DNA from: Mytilus californianus
Taxonomy: Eukaryota > Mollusca > Bivalvia > Mytilida > Mytilidae
Direction: 5' to 3'
Length of the DNA: 64,000 nt
Assembly (NCBI RefSeq): GCF_021869535.1
Contig: NW_026262668.1
Span: 64,944,058-65,008,057 of the forward strand
Part shown: one piece after another, positions 41,773-52,904 of the stretch
Layout of the letters: each line of letters begins with the position of its first letter
Numbering within the stretch: the first letter of the stretch is position 1
Notes under the pieces: generated by a model
What the model saw: the letters and a program-made list of their open reading frames with translations, nothing else
The model's database searches: none
Told to the model about the DNA's origin: nothing
Made by a program: the position numbers and the translations under genes

Positions 41773-42275
41773 TCAAAGACAAGTCACGAACAGTTAAATT
41801 GTTTAATGTACGCTTTGCCAATTACAGCATCTAATTTTGGTTTAAAAGGCTTTTTTTCTTCTTAGTCAGTTCGTAAATTATGTAACTTCGTTTAATTACA
41901 AGCATTTTTAAACAAACTATCAATATTGAGCTGAAACACATATATATTAATTTGGATCTAAACCATGACAAACTTGATCAAAACCATGACGAATTTTTAG
42001 ACACTTAACCGAACCATGTCATAAATTAACCAAACCATAGCAATTTCGAAAGTTTGCTTACTCTGCGTTAGTTTCTTGAAAACAACAATTCCAATGTAGA
42101 TCGTTTGACTAACAATGCAAATTAAAACATCTTATTTGCTTTTTATTTCCTAGTTTGAAAAGAACTGAGGCAATCGTACGGGGAAGTAACTTAACACAAC
42201 CATGTTCATCTTAACAAAACTATGACAAAATCACTGTACTAAACGTTTCTCGATATGACGAGGTTACTACCCGTG

Positions 42276-43277
42276 AAGCTGGTTTTCATCTAATTATAGA
42301 GTAACAAGTAATAGAATCATGTGCAAAACAGTGTAGGCGAGACCATTGATTGGCGCGCTAAAATATCCCATTGACTGGGTCAGATTAGGTGAACGTTCGT
42401 CTGTAACGCCCACAACTCACGACGTATTTATTATAAACATTTAAATTGGGGTTGCCAAGTACTTCGGTTTTCGGTTAAAAATGGATACAGAAGTGCGGCT
42501 GGAATGTGACACCCATTCATATATTAATGCATAAAATTTTCAGCCCACTCATATATGGGATGGTTCTGAGCACGAAAACACCTGAAATCAGATACGGATT
42601 AATAAATACACTGAAACACTTTGTGATACACATTTCCTTGATGCAATTTAACAACAGATTTTTACACGTCAAGAACTTTTGCTTCCGGGGAACCGCAGCA
42701 ATTCAACATGAAAAGGGTGGAGGGATTACTTCGGTTTTAGGTTAAAAATGGGTACAGAAGTGCGGCTGGAAAGTGACACCCCCCCCCCCATTCATATTAA
42801 TGCATAAATTTCAGCCCACTCATATATAGGGGTGGTTCTGAGCACGGAAACACTTGAAATCAGGTGCGGATCCAGGATTTGAGGGGGGCGCAAAAAATAT
42901 TGTTCCACCGAGAGGAGCGTGGTGCGAAATCCTTTTGGGTAAAAATGCCAAAATTAAACCAGGATTCTAATAGAATGGTGCAAAAACCATTTGATATTTA
43001 CCAGTACAAATATCGATATCCATTTGCGAAAAATACAATCAACATCTTGCATGTATGATATATTTTAACTCAATTTTAACCATTTTTAAGCATCCAAGCC
43101 CATGATTCTTCACAACTGGCAGGCCGTGCATGCAGGGGCGACTTCGAAAAAAAGGGTACAGGTGTGCCACTGGAATTTGAAAAACACCCCCATTCATATG
43201 CATTGCCCAAGACCATAAATCTGACCTATTCATATATGTATGCATAATAATTGTGACCTATATAGATTATAATATGG
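42276..43277. other. Intergenic sequence with a direct duplication
   Basis: Segments of about 140 bp at 42460-42600 and 42727-42871 are direct copies (tacttcggttttcggttaaa, gaagtgcggctggaa, ttcagcccactcatatat, ggttctgagcac). A weaker third relative is at about 43137-43235. At 42868-42890 there is a ggtgcggatccaggatttga motif that recalls hAT-like element ends. No gene is recognisable. Confidence 0.6.
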
Positions 43278-43391
43278 CATTTTTCATATCAGACCACTTA
43301 TCAACCCTAGGTCATGATATCAGCCCGAGAGCCGACAGGCTAGAGGGATGATTTTGACCATGGGCTGATAAGGGGTCTGATATGAAAAATG
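43278..43391. repeat. 114-bp palindrome
   Basis: The arm catttttcatatcagaccac then ttatca pairs with the complement at 43366-43391 with one mismatch. Inside is a second stem (gagagccgacaggctag). It is a MITE-like hairpin, comparable to those at 30338 and 48789. Confidence 0.75.
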
Positions 43392-43907
43392 ACATGTTAT
43401 GTTCTTTTTATCATATACTTCAGCAGCAGCCATACAGACAAGAATTTTTTTTTTTAAACTTTATAAGATTCATTTATTGTATTATTTGTTTTGCATTTTT
43501 TTTATAGTATATTTTCCTGTTTCCTTATATTCGCGTTTTTTTTTATTCTACTTAGTTATGTTTTTCACTTAAAGGGGCGCTAGCTGTCAAATTCATGTTC
43601 ATCGATTTGACTCATATTCTCATATTTCATTTATAACCATGTAAAACATTTATCCAAATTATAAAAAGTCTAAAATAAACAATTTACAGGGCATGGGCTC
43701 GATAATATGTAGCTTCGTTTCGTGTGTATTTTAGTCTTGACGCCATCTAATTAACAATCGAGTTGACCTCCGGAAACCTCCGATGGTCATATAAGCGGTA
43801 TAAACATAAATAAAGATATAAATTGAAAGCGAAACTCGTGCAATTGGATTTTTCTAGGTCTGTTTAATTTCATATTGAAGATTAAAAATATATGTTAATC
43901 GTCGTTT

Positions 43908-45366
43908 TTAAAAAAAATTTTGCGGTCGTATATTGGTATGACGTTGGCGTCGTCGTCGTCGTCGTCGTCGTCGTCCGAAGACACATTGGTTTTCGCACTC
44001 TTACTTTAGTTTAATGAATGGATCTCTATGAAATTTTACCATAAGGTTCAATACCACAAACGGAAGGTGGGGATTGATTTTGGGGGTTATGGTACCAACA
44101 GTTAAGGAATTAGGGGCCAAAAATAAGCATTTTTGTAACTTCCAGACATAACTTGTGTGTTAGTGTATGGATCTCTCTGACATTGTACAACAAGGTTCCA
44201 TATCACAAAGGGAATGCTGGGATTGATTTTGGGGGTAATTGCCTCCAAATTTTAGGAGTTAGGGGCCAAAAAGGGCAAAAAACAAGCATTTTTCTAATTT
44301 CATGACAATAACTTGTGTGTAAGTGTATGGATCTCTCTGACATTGTACCACAAGGTTCCATATCACAAAGGGAATGCTGGGATTGATTTTGGGGGTAATT
44401 GCCTCCAAATTTTAGGAATTAGGGGCCAAAAAGGGGCAAAAAACAAGCATTTTTCTAGTTTCATGATAATAACTTGTGTGTAAGTTTATGGATCTTTATG
44501 AAATTGTACTACAAGGTTCCATATCACAAAGGGAAAGCTGGAATTGAGTTTGGGGGTAATTGCCCAAAACGTTTAGGAATAAGGGGCCAAAAAGGGGCCA
44601 AAAAAAAAGCATTCTTCTAGTTTTATGATAATAACTTGTGTTCAAGTGTATGGATCTCTCTGAAATTGTACTACAAGGTACCATACCACAAAGGGAAGGC
44701 TGGGATTGATTTTGGGTGTAATACTCTCAAAATTTGAGGAATTAGGGGCCAAAAAGGGGCAAAAAACAAGCATTTTTCTAGTTTCAGGACAATAACTTGT
44801 GTGTAAGTGTATGGATCTTTATGAAATTGTACTGCAAGGTTCCATATCACAAAGGGAAAGCTGGGTTTGAGTTTGGTGGTAATTGCCCTAAACGTTTAGG
44901 AATTTGGGGCCAAAAAGGGGCCAAAAAACAAGCATTTTTCTAGTTTCCAGACAATAACTTGTGTTCAAGTGTATGGATCTCTCTGAAATTGTACTGCAAG
45001 GTACCATACCACAAAGGGAAGGCTGGGATTGAGTTTGGGGTGATGAATCATAAGGGGGTTCAAAAAAATTGGGGGGGGATTTTTTTTTCATTTTTTTTCT
45101 TTAAAATTTTCCATTTTAAATTGGTTATTTCTGATTTATATATAAAAGCAAATAATAATGATATGGTCTGAATAGGTAAATTAATTTTTTTTAAGTTCAT
45201 AGACCACATTCATTCTGTGTCAGAAACCTATGCTGTGTCAAATATTTAATTACAATCCAAATTCAGTGCTGTATCAAGCTTGAATGTTGTGTCCATACTT
45301 GCCCCAACTGTTCAGGGTTCGACCTCTGCGGTCGTATGAAGCTGCGCCCCAGCGGAGCATTTTATT
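43908..45366 (+). mobile_element. Pearl-like tandem-core element, copy 3 (about seven cores)
   Basis: It starts with a damaged head (ttttgcggtcgtatattggt), then gtatgacgttggcgtcgtcg and (CGT)n. Cores are recognised near 44042, 44192, 44351, 44514, 44679, 44840 and 45000. The common tail ends gcggtcgtatgaagctgcgc then cagcggagcatttta. Of the three copies in the window it has the most cores. Confidence 0.8.
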
Positions 45367-46034
45367 ACCTGTATAAGAATGATTTTTGTAGGTCGAATCA
45401 GTCAATCAAATGATTTACCTTTGTTTCACTTTCAATGTTGACATTCTTTTCCTTTAAATAACCGAACACACACAATGCATGCGTTATCCATCTCTAGCTA
45501 AGGGGTTAAATTGAAGTTCACATGAATACGGATTCAGTGAGGTCGAACTATTCACTTGCAAGTGAATAATTCATTATCAATTTTTCTTAGCTTAATTTGA
45601 CAAAATTGAACCATACTGGCTGCTTAAAGCGAATTATTATTTCATTATTTCACTTTCATTAATGATTGAACAAAAAAATTATTCTCATAGCTAGTGTCCC
45701 TCTAAATGTACCACTGAGGTTTATTTTCCGGAATTTACAGAATGACGTCGAAATGCTTTGCGATAACGTTAAAGAAAGGTATGCGATAATAACCGGAAGC
45801 AGTTGATATATATCGGAAGCAGTTGATAACGAAAGTCATATCACACGGCTAAGACAATTCTTCAAATTTAATGAATAAATATGTACAAATTTGTTTTATC
45901 AAGGGGTACAATTATACCATTATTTTCTATAAGTATATGATAAAATTATATATAGTCCAAACGTTTTGGCACAGTCATATATATTTCGACTATTACTTTG
46001 ACCTATAATTGTTAACCTTTTATACATTGTGACT
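45367..46034. other. Unassigned intergenic sequence
   Basis: No gene. A direct repeat, (t)ggaagcagttgata, occurs twice at about 45795-45832. Confidence 0.4.
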
Positions 46035-46085
46035 TATATAGAGAGTTGTGTCATTGGCACTCATACCACATCTACTTATTTATAT
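46035..46085 (-). repeat. SINE-like 5' fragment, inverted
   Basis: On the minus strand it reads gatgtggtatgagtgccaat followed by gacacaactctc, nearly identical to 54170-54205. It is the 5' part of the interspersed repeat whose 3' part is seen at 39245-39355. Confidence 0.5.
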
Positions 46086-46124
46086 TATCTGAAATTCCGG
46101 GGAAGTCGTATATTTACTATTCTT

Positions 46125-46937
46125 TTGGCACGGCTGGTAATCTACACACGCAGAACACTCGGTTCTGCAATGAAAACCGTGAGAGGATTTTCCGGTTATG
46201 CTTGAGTGAAGTAATTGTCACCGCTTCAAAAGGTATGTACATTTCTAAATCGCAATTTTCTAATTCAACTGATCAAAATATTGAAAATCGGAGAATGCTA
46301 TGCTGTGGTGAATACTTTAACGAAGAGACACATGTATCATTTACTGTTGTACATGCAGTAAAACTCCTACAAAATCAATCGTCCCACGAGTAATTGCCGA
46401 AAAAAGTGATATTTAAATTTTGAGATGGTTCTATGAACAGACCTACAAGTTCAGATTTAGTTTTTTTCTGTCAACGGGATTGAATGTCGTTTTTGGCGGC
46501 GTGTACGCTGTCCGAAGGTGATGAACGTCTTAATAAATCTAAAAACTGCCAATTTTCATTATTTCATGCGTCAGGGGATCGGTTCTGATTGAGGACATCG
46601 TGAATGCGTGAGGGGAAGTGCAAACATTTTTTCAATCTTTGGCCTTGTGACTTTTCTCGACTCATGTGTTTTCGAGGGACGATTGATTTTGTAGGAGTTT
46701 TACTGCATGCACAACAGAAAATGATACATGTGTCTCTTCGTCAAAGTATTCACCACAGCATAGCATTCTCCGATTTTCAATATTTTGATCAGTTGAATTA
46801 GAAAATTGCGATTAGAAATGTACATACATTTTGAAGCGGTGACAATTACTCCACTCAAGCATAACCGGAAAATCCTCTCACGGTTTTCATTGCTGAACCG
46901 ATTGTTCTGCGTGTGTAGATTACCAGCCGTGTTTGGG
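46125..46937. repeat. Inverted repeat, arms of about 265 bp and spacer of about 280 bp
   Basis: The left arm is about 46125-46391 and the right arm about 46673-46937. Shared landmarks are cacggctggtaatctacaca, catgaaaaccgtgagagg-like sequence, ccgcttcaaaa and acatgcagtaaaactcctac, with the right arm reading the complement. A 115-codon frame runs through the left arm, but the right arm does not keep it cleanly, and it resembles nothing. It is a candidate foldback MITE or segment; no target duplication was found. Confidence 0.75.
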
Positions 46938-47640
46938 TGTCATATTGAGTGTTGGAATTTCGTCTGTGACACGCTTCAAAAAGATTTAAGATCTTGATAT
47001 CGCCTTACACCAAAACTATATATCTTCAAATTATGAACCAAAGTATATTCCGCGGGTATTTTCTAGTATATTTATATATATATATATGTTAGTTAGCAAA
47101 CTTGTCAATATCTAATAAAGTGAAGCCAGAAGTTAAAGACAGAGGAAATGAAAATTTTTATGCATGGTGCGTGTGCAGACTTAACAAGTTACTTGACTAA
47201 GAATAATTTGTAAAATATCTAAAAAAAAATATGAATAACCGAAAAAAAAAAGACATAGCTAATGAGAAAATGGTAGATTTATCAAGCTTCAAGTGACATA
47301 AATATATAACTTCATTGCTTACTTATATTATTTATTAGAGAATATTTTGTGAATCTGTAATATGAAAATAAATGTATAAATATACATTGTTGTAAAAATG
47401 TCTTTTAGTTTCCTTTTAAGACAAATAAAAAAATCGACTATCAGTCATTTTGATACACGTTTACTTCTATCTTAACCTATAGCTGTACTATGTAACCTAT
47501 GGGAATGCAACAAGAGTATAAATCTCAATAACCGAAAATTATACCATAGCTATCTATGGTATAATTTTCACAATTATACCATGGTTTTGTTGTATTTGGT
47601 ATTCGAAAAGAAAAAAATAAAGATAGCAAGGCCTATCCGA
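46938..47640. other. Unassigned AT-rich sequence
   Basis: A (TA)n-like patch lies at about 47067-47088. Near 47532-47567 is a small palindrome, gaaaattataccatagctat and its complement. The motif accatag...ttataccata recurs in the palindrome at 48789-48970. No gene. Confidence 0.4.
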
Positions 47641-47790
47641 GGCCGCCTGAATTTTTTGAAATAGGAACAACAGAGTCAGTGTGGGGCCACTAAGCTAAAC
47701 TGCCCGCTTTGCACCAGCCGATATAAATGAATGCCTAGGGTGGGAATCGAACCCACATACACCAACTCCGTTGTCCTATATTTTTAAATG
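47641..47790 (-). repeat. tRNA-like fragment, possible SINE
   Basis: On the minus strand, GGTTCGATTCC (47753-47743) is a perfect RNA polymerase III B box, in a T-arm-like context gtgggttcgattcccac. TAGCTTAGTGG (47697-47687) is a perfect A box but lies downstream of the B box, the reverse of a tRNA gene. This suggests the 3' half of one tRNA-derived unit followed by the 5' half of another, as in a dimeric or rearranged SINE. It is not a functional tRNA gene. Confidence 0.4.
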
Positions 47791-48788
47791 AATGAAAATT
47801 CGATTCAAGAACAAATTTTAAAAAAAAAGTATATATAAATATATTATACTTGAAAATATAATTCGATTTTCGGTTATTGAGATGTATACTTGGATTGTAG
47901 TCCCTTCGGCTCAACTGTATAGCTACATGTAAAGGTTGAAATTTGCCGTGGTGGCTTTTTTAAGGGGGAGGGAGGGAGAAGCCATGCCCCTTTAAAGAAG
48001 CTTTATATATGGTAAATGCATAGATAATTCGTATTATTACTCCAAATGTTGGATGGCTATACCCCCCTCCTCTCCTTTTCAAAATCCTGGATCCGTATCC
48101 GATTTTATATACATCTTAATTTAACGATTTGCTCAAGTAATAACTATAATGTTGGGCCGTTAAGAATAGAAAGCGTCTGGTTACTCTAAATAAAGGTGAA
48201 CTTTTTGTTTAAATTATCTATAGTCTACATGTGATTTTTAATGATCTTTAATCGTGATCATTTTGAAATCCTTTTAATTAAATTAAATTAAATGTATAAC
48301 TTGGGCTTCTGGTACAAATTAAAACATGGAATGATTCACCCAAACTCTCAGAAAAATTCTTGTGAATTAAATTTCCACAGAATTATAAATTAATATCAAA
48401 AACTTAAAAACATTTAAAATATTTTGATAAAATAGAAAAAAACTAACCCTTTGCAGTTCAACTTTAAATCTGGGTTCCAGAAATCTTTCAAACTATATCT
48501 TGCGTCCATATGGCGCTGAGAACATATAATTCCTTCAACAGTTTTTAGTCGGTAACGTTACCCGTCACCAATGTAGATATGCATCCATCGCTGTCGAAAA
48601 ATCCTGTCCAACTGATTTTCCCGCTGTTTCAGAAGTCCGTGCGTATTTTAGAAAGTAGGCGGAGCTTAATGTGTAAGGTCCTAAAAGGGTAATTTGACCG
48701 ATTCTTATCAAAATTATTTTTAAAGTTAATAAACAAAAATATACGAAAACCACATTTTTAAACAACAACATATGCAATAGGTTAAAAC
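47791..48788. other. Unassigned intergenic sequence
   Basis: No gene or clear repeat. Near 48083-48100 is aatcctggatccgtatccga, which recalls the complement of hAT-like ends seen elsewhere. Confidence 0.35.
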
Positions 48789-48970
48789 AGATATTTCATA
48801 TATTTTGGTTAGTTTTGTGGTGTTTCGTAAATTATACCATAGTTTTTTGTTGAAACCCCTCGGCAACCTCACTCGACTTCGTCTCGTGAGGTTATTGCCG
48901 GGGGTTTCAACAAAAGCTATGGTATAATTTACGAAACACCACAAAACTATTCAAAAGATATGAAATATCT
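48789..48970. repeat. 182-bp near-perfect palindrome
   Basis: The arms extend about 85 bp from agatatttcatat through gttttgtggtgtttcgtaaa, ttataccatag and gttgaaacccc, with their complement on the right ending gatatgaaatatct. The loop is ctcactcgacttcgtctcgt with cgaggtt. Arms differ at a few positions. It is a MITE-like hairpin, the longest of the three in the window. Confidence 0.85.
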
Positions 48971-49709
48971 ATAACTAAATGAAAAAAAAAATATATTGGG
49001 TTCCTATATATTAATACGCATAGTAGTTTTTATGTTTATGATGAAGTCACACAAATCAAAACGAAATTATTTGTATTCCTTTTTTATCATATTTGCATAC
49101 ATTCTTCATATCAACTAATATAAAAAAGAAAAATCTTTATGTCAACCCCGCCCCCTAAAACCCATGCCTTTGTCTCGCTTGCTAGAATTTTGTCGAATGC
49201 GAGTGAGAAAAAACTGGTCTGTCGTCTGTTATTTTTCTCTGATGAATAATAAATTCTTTCGTACAATGACTTTACCAATATTAGCGGTAACATCCACTTA
49301 ATAAGCAGTTGTATGTGTTAAAATATAACTGAAATGTCTTTGTTTATATCCTACCCCAGATGCTGTTTAGTTATTAGTTTTGTTCATCTCGCATTGTTTC
49401 TCTATGTGTAACATAACAATGATAGATGCAAACATGTTTCTTCAGAACTGCCAGAATAAAATTGTCAACTTCTCTCATTTGTATTTTCTTACTTTTTCCG
49501 ACACAGAAACAACAACATGCAATGTGAAAACTCAATGTGTCAGTTGTTTTTTTCATTCACAAATATGCCCAGTTTTATTTTTTACTAAATAGTTTCAACC
49601 ATTACAAAATATGATAGAATGGGCAATTCGACATAAACGTTTCTAATGAAGGTAAATCAAGAAAGGCGCTGCAGACGCACGAAAATGTGTTATTTTCATT
49701 AGATATTGA
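48971..49709. other. Unassigned intergenic sequence
   Basis: Short open frames on both strands resemble no family. The last five bases, attga (49705-49709), form one side of the probable target duplication of the next element. Confidence 0.4.
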
Positions 49710-51652
49710 CAGGCGCGTAGCAACCCGTACGCAAAAACGCAGTTGCTTACACATCGAAATTTTACAAAAATAAAAATATGGTAAATCTAGTAGGAATAAA
49801 ACTAAAGTAAAAATTAACTTAAAAACTATTATACAAACATGTTAATAATCACTTTGTAACTATATACCGTCCCTGAAATTACCTTTCATTTACGGAACCA
49901 GCATCATGGTTATGTTGCTGATGAAAACAATTAAAATGGTCCTCGAGGTGTCAGAAAACAATTCTATGTCTCCTTACCCAGTCCTGACATCTTTTCTGAA
50001 GATTTCAATATAACTGACGAAATAAAATATGACGTTCTAAAGAGACAATGGACACAATTTATTCTCTTGTTTTTCCTGTGAGGTATGAACAGTCTTAATA
50101 ACGTTCGTCGTCATAATAGATTTTTTTAAACAGTCCAGTCAGACTTAAGTTTAACGGGGTTGGTAAAGGGTAATTTTCGTGCATCGTGTTTGCCGGTTTT
50201 TTTGTATTTTTTTTTAAATTGACGATCGTGTTTTTACTTTTTTTTTATTTTTACGTTCGGTTGTGCAAGACATGATCCTCGTTCAAAGTGTTCCCCGAAC
50301 TTCATTATACGTGCTTTAAGATTAAAAGTGCTTATTTTCCATGCTTCGAGATTTAAAAGAGGGACGAAAGATACCAAAGGGACAGTCAAACTCATAGATC
50401 GAAAACAAACTGACAACGCCATGGCCAAAAAAAAAAAGACAAACAGACAAATAATAGTACAGATGACACAACATAGAAAATTAAAGACTAAGCAACACGA
50501 ACCCCACCAAAAACTGGGGGTGATCTCAGGTGCTCCGGAAGGGTAAGCAGATCCTGCTCCACATGTGGCACCTGTCGTGTTGCTTATGTTATTACAAATC
50601 CGGTAAATAGTCTAATTCGGTAAGTCACATTCGTGAAAAGGGAAGAGTATTGTAGTTACGACATAAGGAACATCCGATATTATCTGTGAAACGGTTATTC
50701 CATAACGGTCAACCAACTCGTGATGGCGTCCGTAAAATTTACGAAGCCTGATTTCAACTTCACCATTAGGAACTCTTGGCTTAATAGCTTCCTTGTGAGC
50801 AGCAATCCTCTATCAAGGAAATCATGCCCGGGAATATCGTATCAATTGGGAGATATATACTCCGTATGCAGGCGCTGCTGGAATGTTGCTACATAGAAAT
50901 GGAAAGTTCACAATTGGGAAGCTGAAATCATCTCTTTTGTCGTAAAGTTTTGTTTTCAACCGACCCTCATTGTCAATTTCTAGATGTAAGTCAAGATATG
51001 AGGCAGACTTAACTGTATCTGTAGTATCCTTTATCTCTAGTTCGATGGGATAGAAGTGCTTGTTTTTCGTGCTTGGTAAAATTAAAAGACTGTCGTTTTG
51101 GAAATTAAAAAGAAATCGGAAATAATTCGATGATTTTCCTTATAGATTTCGGGACTTCAAACGTATATATTATATACTTGCCAGTTAAAGTTTTCCAACC
51201 TATGATATGCGTTCGTTATAGTACTTTTTTTATCATGCAACGTTCATGGACGAAATTATTTCACGTTCACGGTGAAATTGTTATTCCTTCTTTGTATTTA
51301 ACTTTTTTACCATCCTTTACCACCCCATTTAACCTTAACTAACTAGCAACTAATATTATTTTTAATCTAATTTAATGAAGCTCAACCCACTACACATTAG
51401 AAAATCCAAATTCCTAAGCTAACAGTACTTGTTTGTTTTTCTCTAATTAATATCTTTTTCAATTTTTTTTTCAAAAGTTGACTTGTTACTCATGAAAATA
51501 AGATTTCCGTGAGGTCATTTTAAGTCCCAGAAAATTGCGAGCATTCAGGATTTTGCACCATTTACCACAGAGTTTCTGGCCCCAAACCCCCATCCGTTTG
51601 ACTTCCTCCTCCGGCATTGAGTACACATCATATTGGCCTAGCTACGCCCCTG
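49710..51652. mobile_element. hAT-like non-autonomous element, 1.94 kb
   Basis: The left end is CAGGCGCGTAGCAAC and the right end is GCTACGCCCCTG, imperfect inverted ends of about 12 bp, with ATTGA on both sides (49705-49709 and 51653-51657). Ends of the form CAGGGGCGTAGC are typical of many hAT elements. A minus-strand Penelope-like fragment fills the middle (50230-51075). No transposase is encoded. The 5-bp duplication equals that of the MITE at 4023-4180. Confidence 0.6.
50230..51075 (-). pseudogene. Penelope-like element fragment (P5)
   Basis: On the minus strand it encodes LEIKDTTDTVKSASYLDLHL, then TKLYDKRDDFSFPIVNFPFL and YGVYISQLIRYSRA, followed by stops, and in another frame KFYGRHHELVDRYGITVSQI. 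The tail contains gcaggatctgcttacccttc and catggcgttgtcagtttgt and ends near 50230. The RT motifs A to C are missing. Confidence 0.75.
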
Positions 51653-51729
51653 ATTGAACAGTTAAGTTAGAGAATAGATTCTTAAATCGTCGTTTTTCTT
51701 AAAGTATAAATATTTTTCCTCATTTTTTT

Positions 51730-52162
51730 TCGTCCGTTTACAAGACGTATTATGGTATACCGTTGTCCATCTGTCCGTCCGTCCGTGCGTCCGTCCGTCC
51801 GTCGTCAACATGTCGGACAATAACTCAAAAACGCTTTAGCCAATGTTCATGAAACTTTGGCAAATTGTGTATATCTATTGACGTAAGCTCCCTTTCGATT
51901 TTTATAAATTTTAGATTTGACATTTCCGAGTTATGGGATTTTATTCATAAAAAAGGGGGAATTTTCCAGTTTTCGGACAATAACTATAAAATGCTTTGAA
52001 CAGTTTTCAAGAAACTTTGGTGACTGGTTTATATCTATTAGAATAAGCTCCCTTTAGTTTTTTTTTTTATAAATTTCTGATATGACATTGAGGAGTAATG
52101 GAACTTTATTCGTTGAAAAAGCGACGGGCGTATCATGCGCTCATGGGTCAGCTCTTTATTGA
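51730..52162 (+). mobile_element. Short tandem-core element with a (GTCC)n microsatellite
   Basis: The head acaagacgtattatggtata is followed by ctgtccgtccgtccgtgcgt and more (GTCC)n to about 51808. Two cores follow (landmarks ggacaataactcaaaaacgc at about 51814 and ggacaataactataaaatgc at about 51984, with aagctccctttcg and aagctccctttag). The end is gggcgtatcatgcgctcatg then ggtcagctcttta. It is another pearl-like layout, non-coding. Confidence 0.65.
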
Positions 52163-52390
52163 CCATCTTTCACTGTTATTAAATGGACAGTTTTAGTACG
52201 ATAGAAAGAAACATTAGACGGAAACAATCATTCATTTTCATAGATTCGGTACATTAGTTTCCCGCATTTTGATAGAAACTATTTAAGTTTTCTTAATTCT
52301 CAACTTTTTGTATTTTATTTACAATGAAAACCAACAAATAATGTGAAGACTTGACATGTTAGTTGTCACCAACCATCATGTACGGCAATT

Positions 52391-52690
52391 TTTATGCCCC
52401 ACCTAGGGGCATTATGTTTTTCGGTCTGTGCGTCCGTCCGTTTGTCCGTTTGTCCCGCTTCAGGTTAAAATTTTTGGTCAAGGTAGTTTTTGATGAAGTT
52501 GAAGTCCAATCAACTTGAAACTTAGTACACATGTTCCCTGGTATGATCTTTCTAATTTTAATGCCAAATTAGAGTATTGACCCCAATTTCACGGTCCACT
52601 GAACATAGAAAATGATAGTTCGAGTGGGGCATCCGTGCACTATGGACACATTCTTGTTCTTTGTGTTATTGAAAATTCTAAACCGGTTTA
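52391..52690 (+). mobile_element. Short non-autonomous element (tgccccacctaggggcatta family)
   Basis: It begins with a hairpin-like tgccccacctaggggca, followed by a gtccgtccgtttgtccgttt microsatellite, then ggtcaaggtagtttttgatg, tgaaacttagtacacatgtt, and the end gagtggggcatccgtgcact then atggacaca. A diverged copy is at 28230-28690. The 5' and 3' parts share gggcat. Non-coding. Confidence 0.7.
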
Positions 52691-52904
52691 AATTTTTGTA
52701 TGTCTCTTTTTGTTTATACCGGTAACAGTCTTGTCTATCCTTTGTCCTGAAAAAGGAGTTTTTAAAAATGTCTCAATCGATCAAGTTTCAGGGTAAGAAC
52801 ATTTACATGTCTGAATTTGTTGATGTTTTAAGTCAAGATAAGGGTCATTTACCAATCAGCTATTGCTTGTTGCCTTATTACTTGATATAATTCACCAACG
52901 TATT

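Larger units (their letters stand above)
38564..42275. mobile_element. 3.7-kb element with 87-bp inverted ends and subterminal motif repeats
   Basis: The left end 38564-38650 (cacgggtagtaacctcgtca ...) and the right end 42188-42275 are inverted copies with about five mismatches. Further in, both arms carry variants of gtcatggtttggttaa (left about 38970-39025; right about 41960-42040, inverted), and the ends themselves hold gtcatagtttggttaaga. Subterminal repeats of this kind often bind a transposase, but none is encoded. A minus-strand Penelope-like pseudogene (39960-41772) and a SINE-like fragment lie inside. No target duplication could be fixed. Confidence 0.65.

Noticed and set aside
46046..46393. 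115-codon frame in the left arm of the 46-kb inverted repeat
   Set aside because: No family resemblance, and the matching right arm has indels that break the frame, so there is no sign of selection for coding.
47743..47753. Possible tRNA gene on the minus strand from the T-arm-like sequence
   Set aside because: No A box upstream at the right distance, no acceptor or anticodon stem that folds; better explained as a tRNA-derived repeat fragment.
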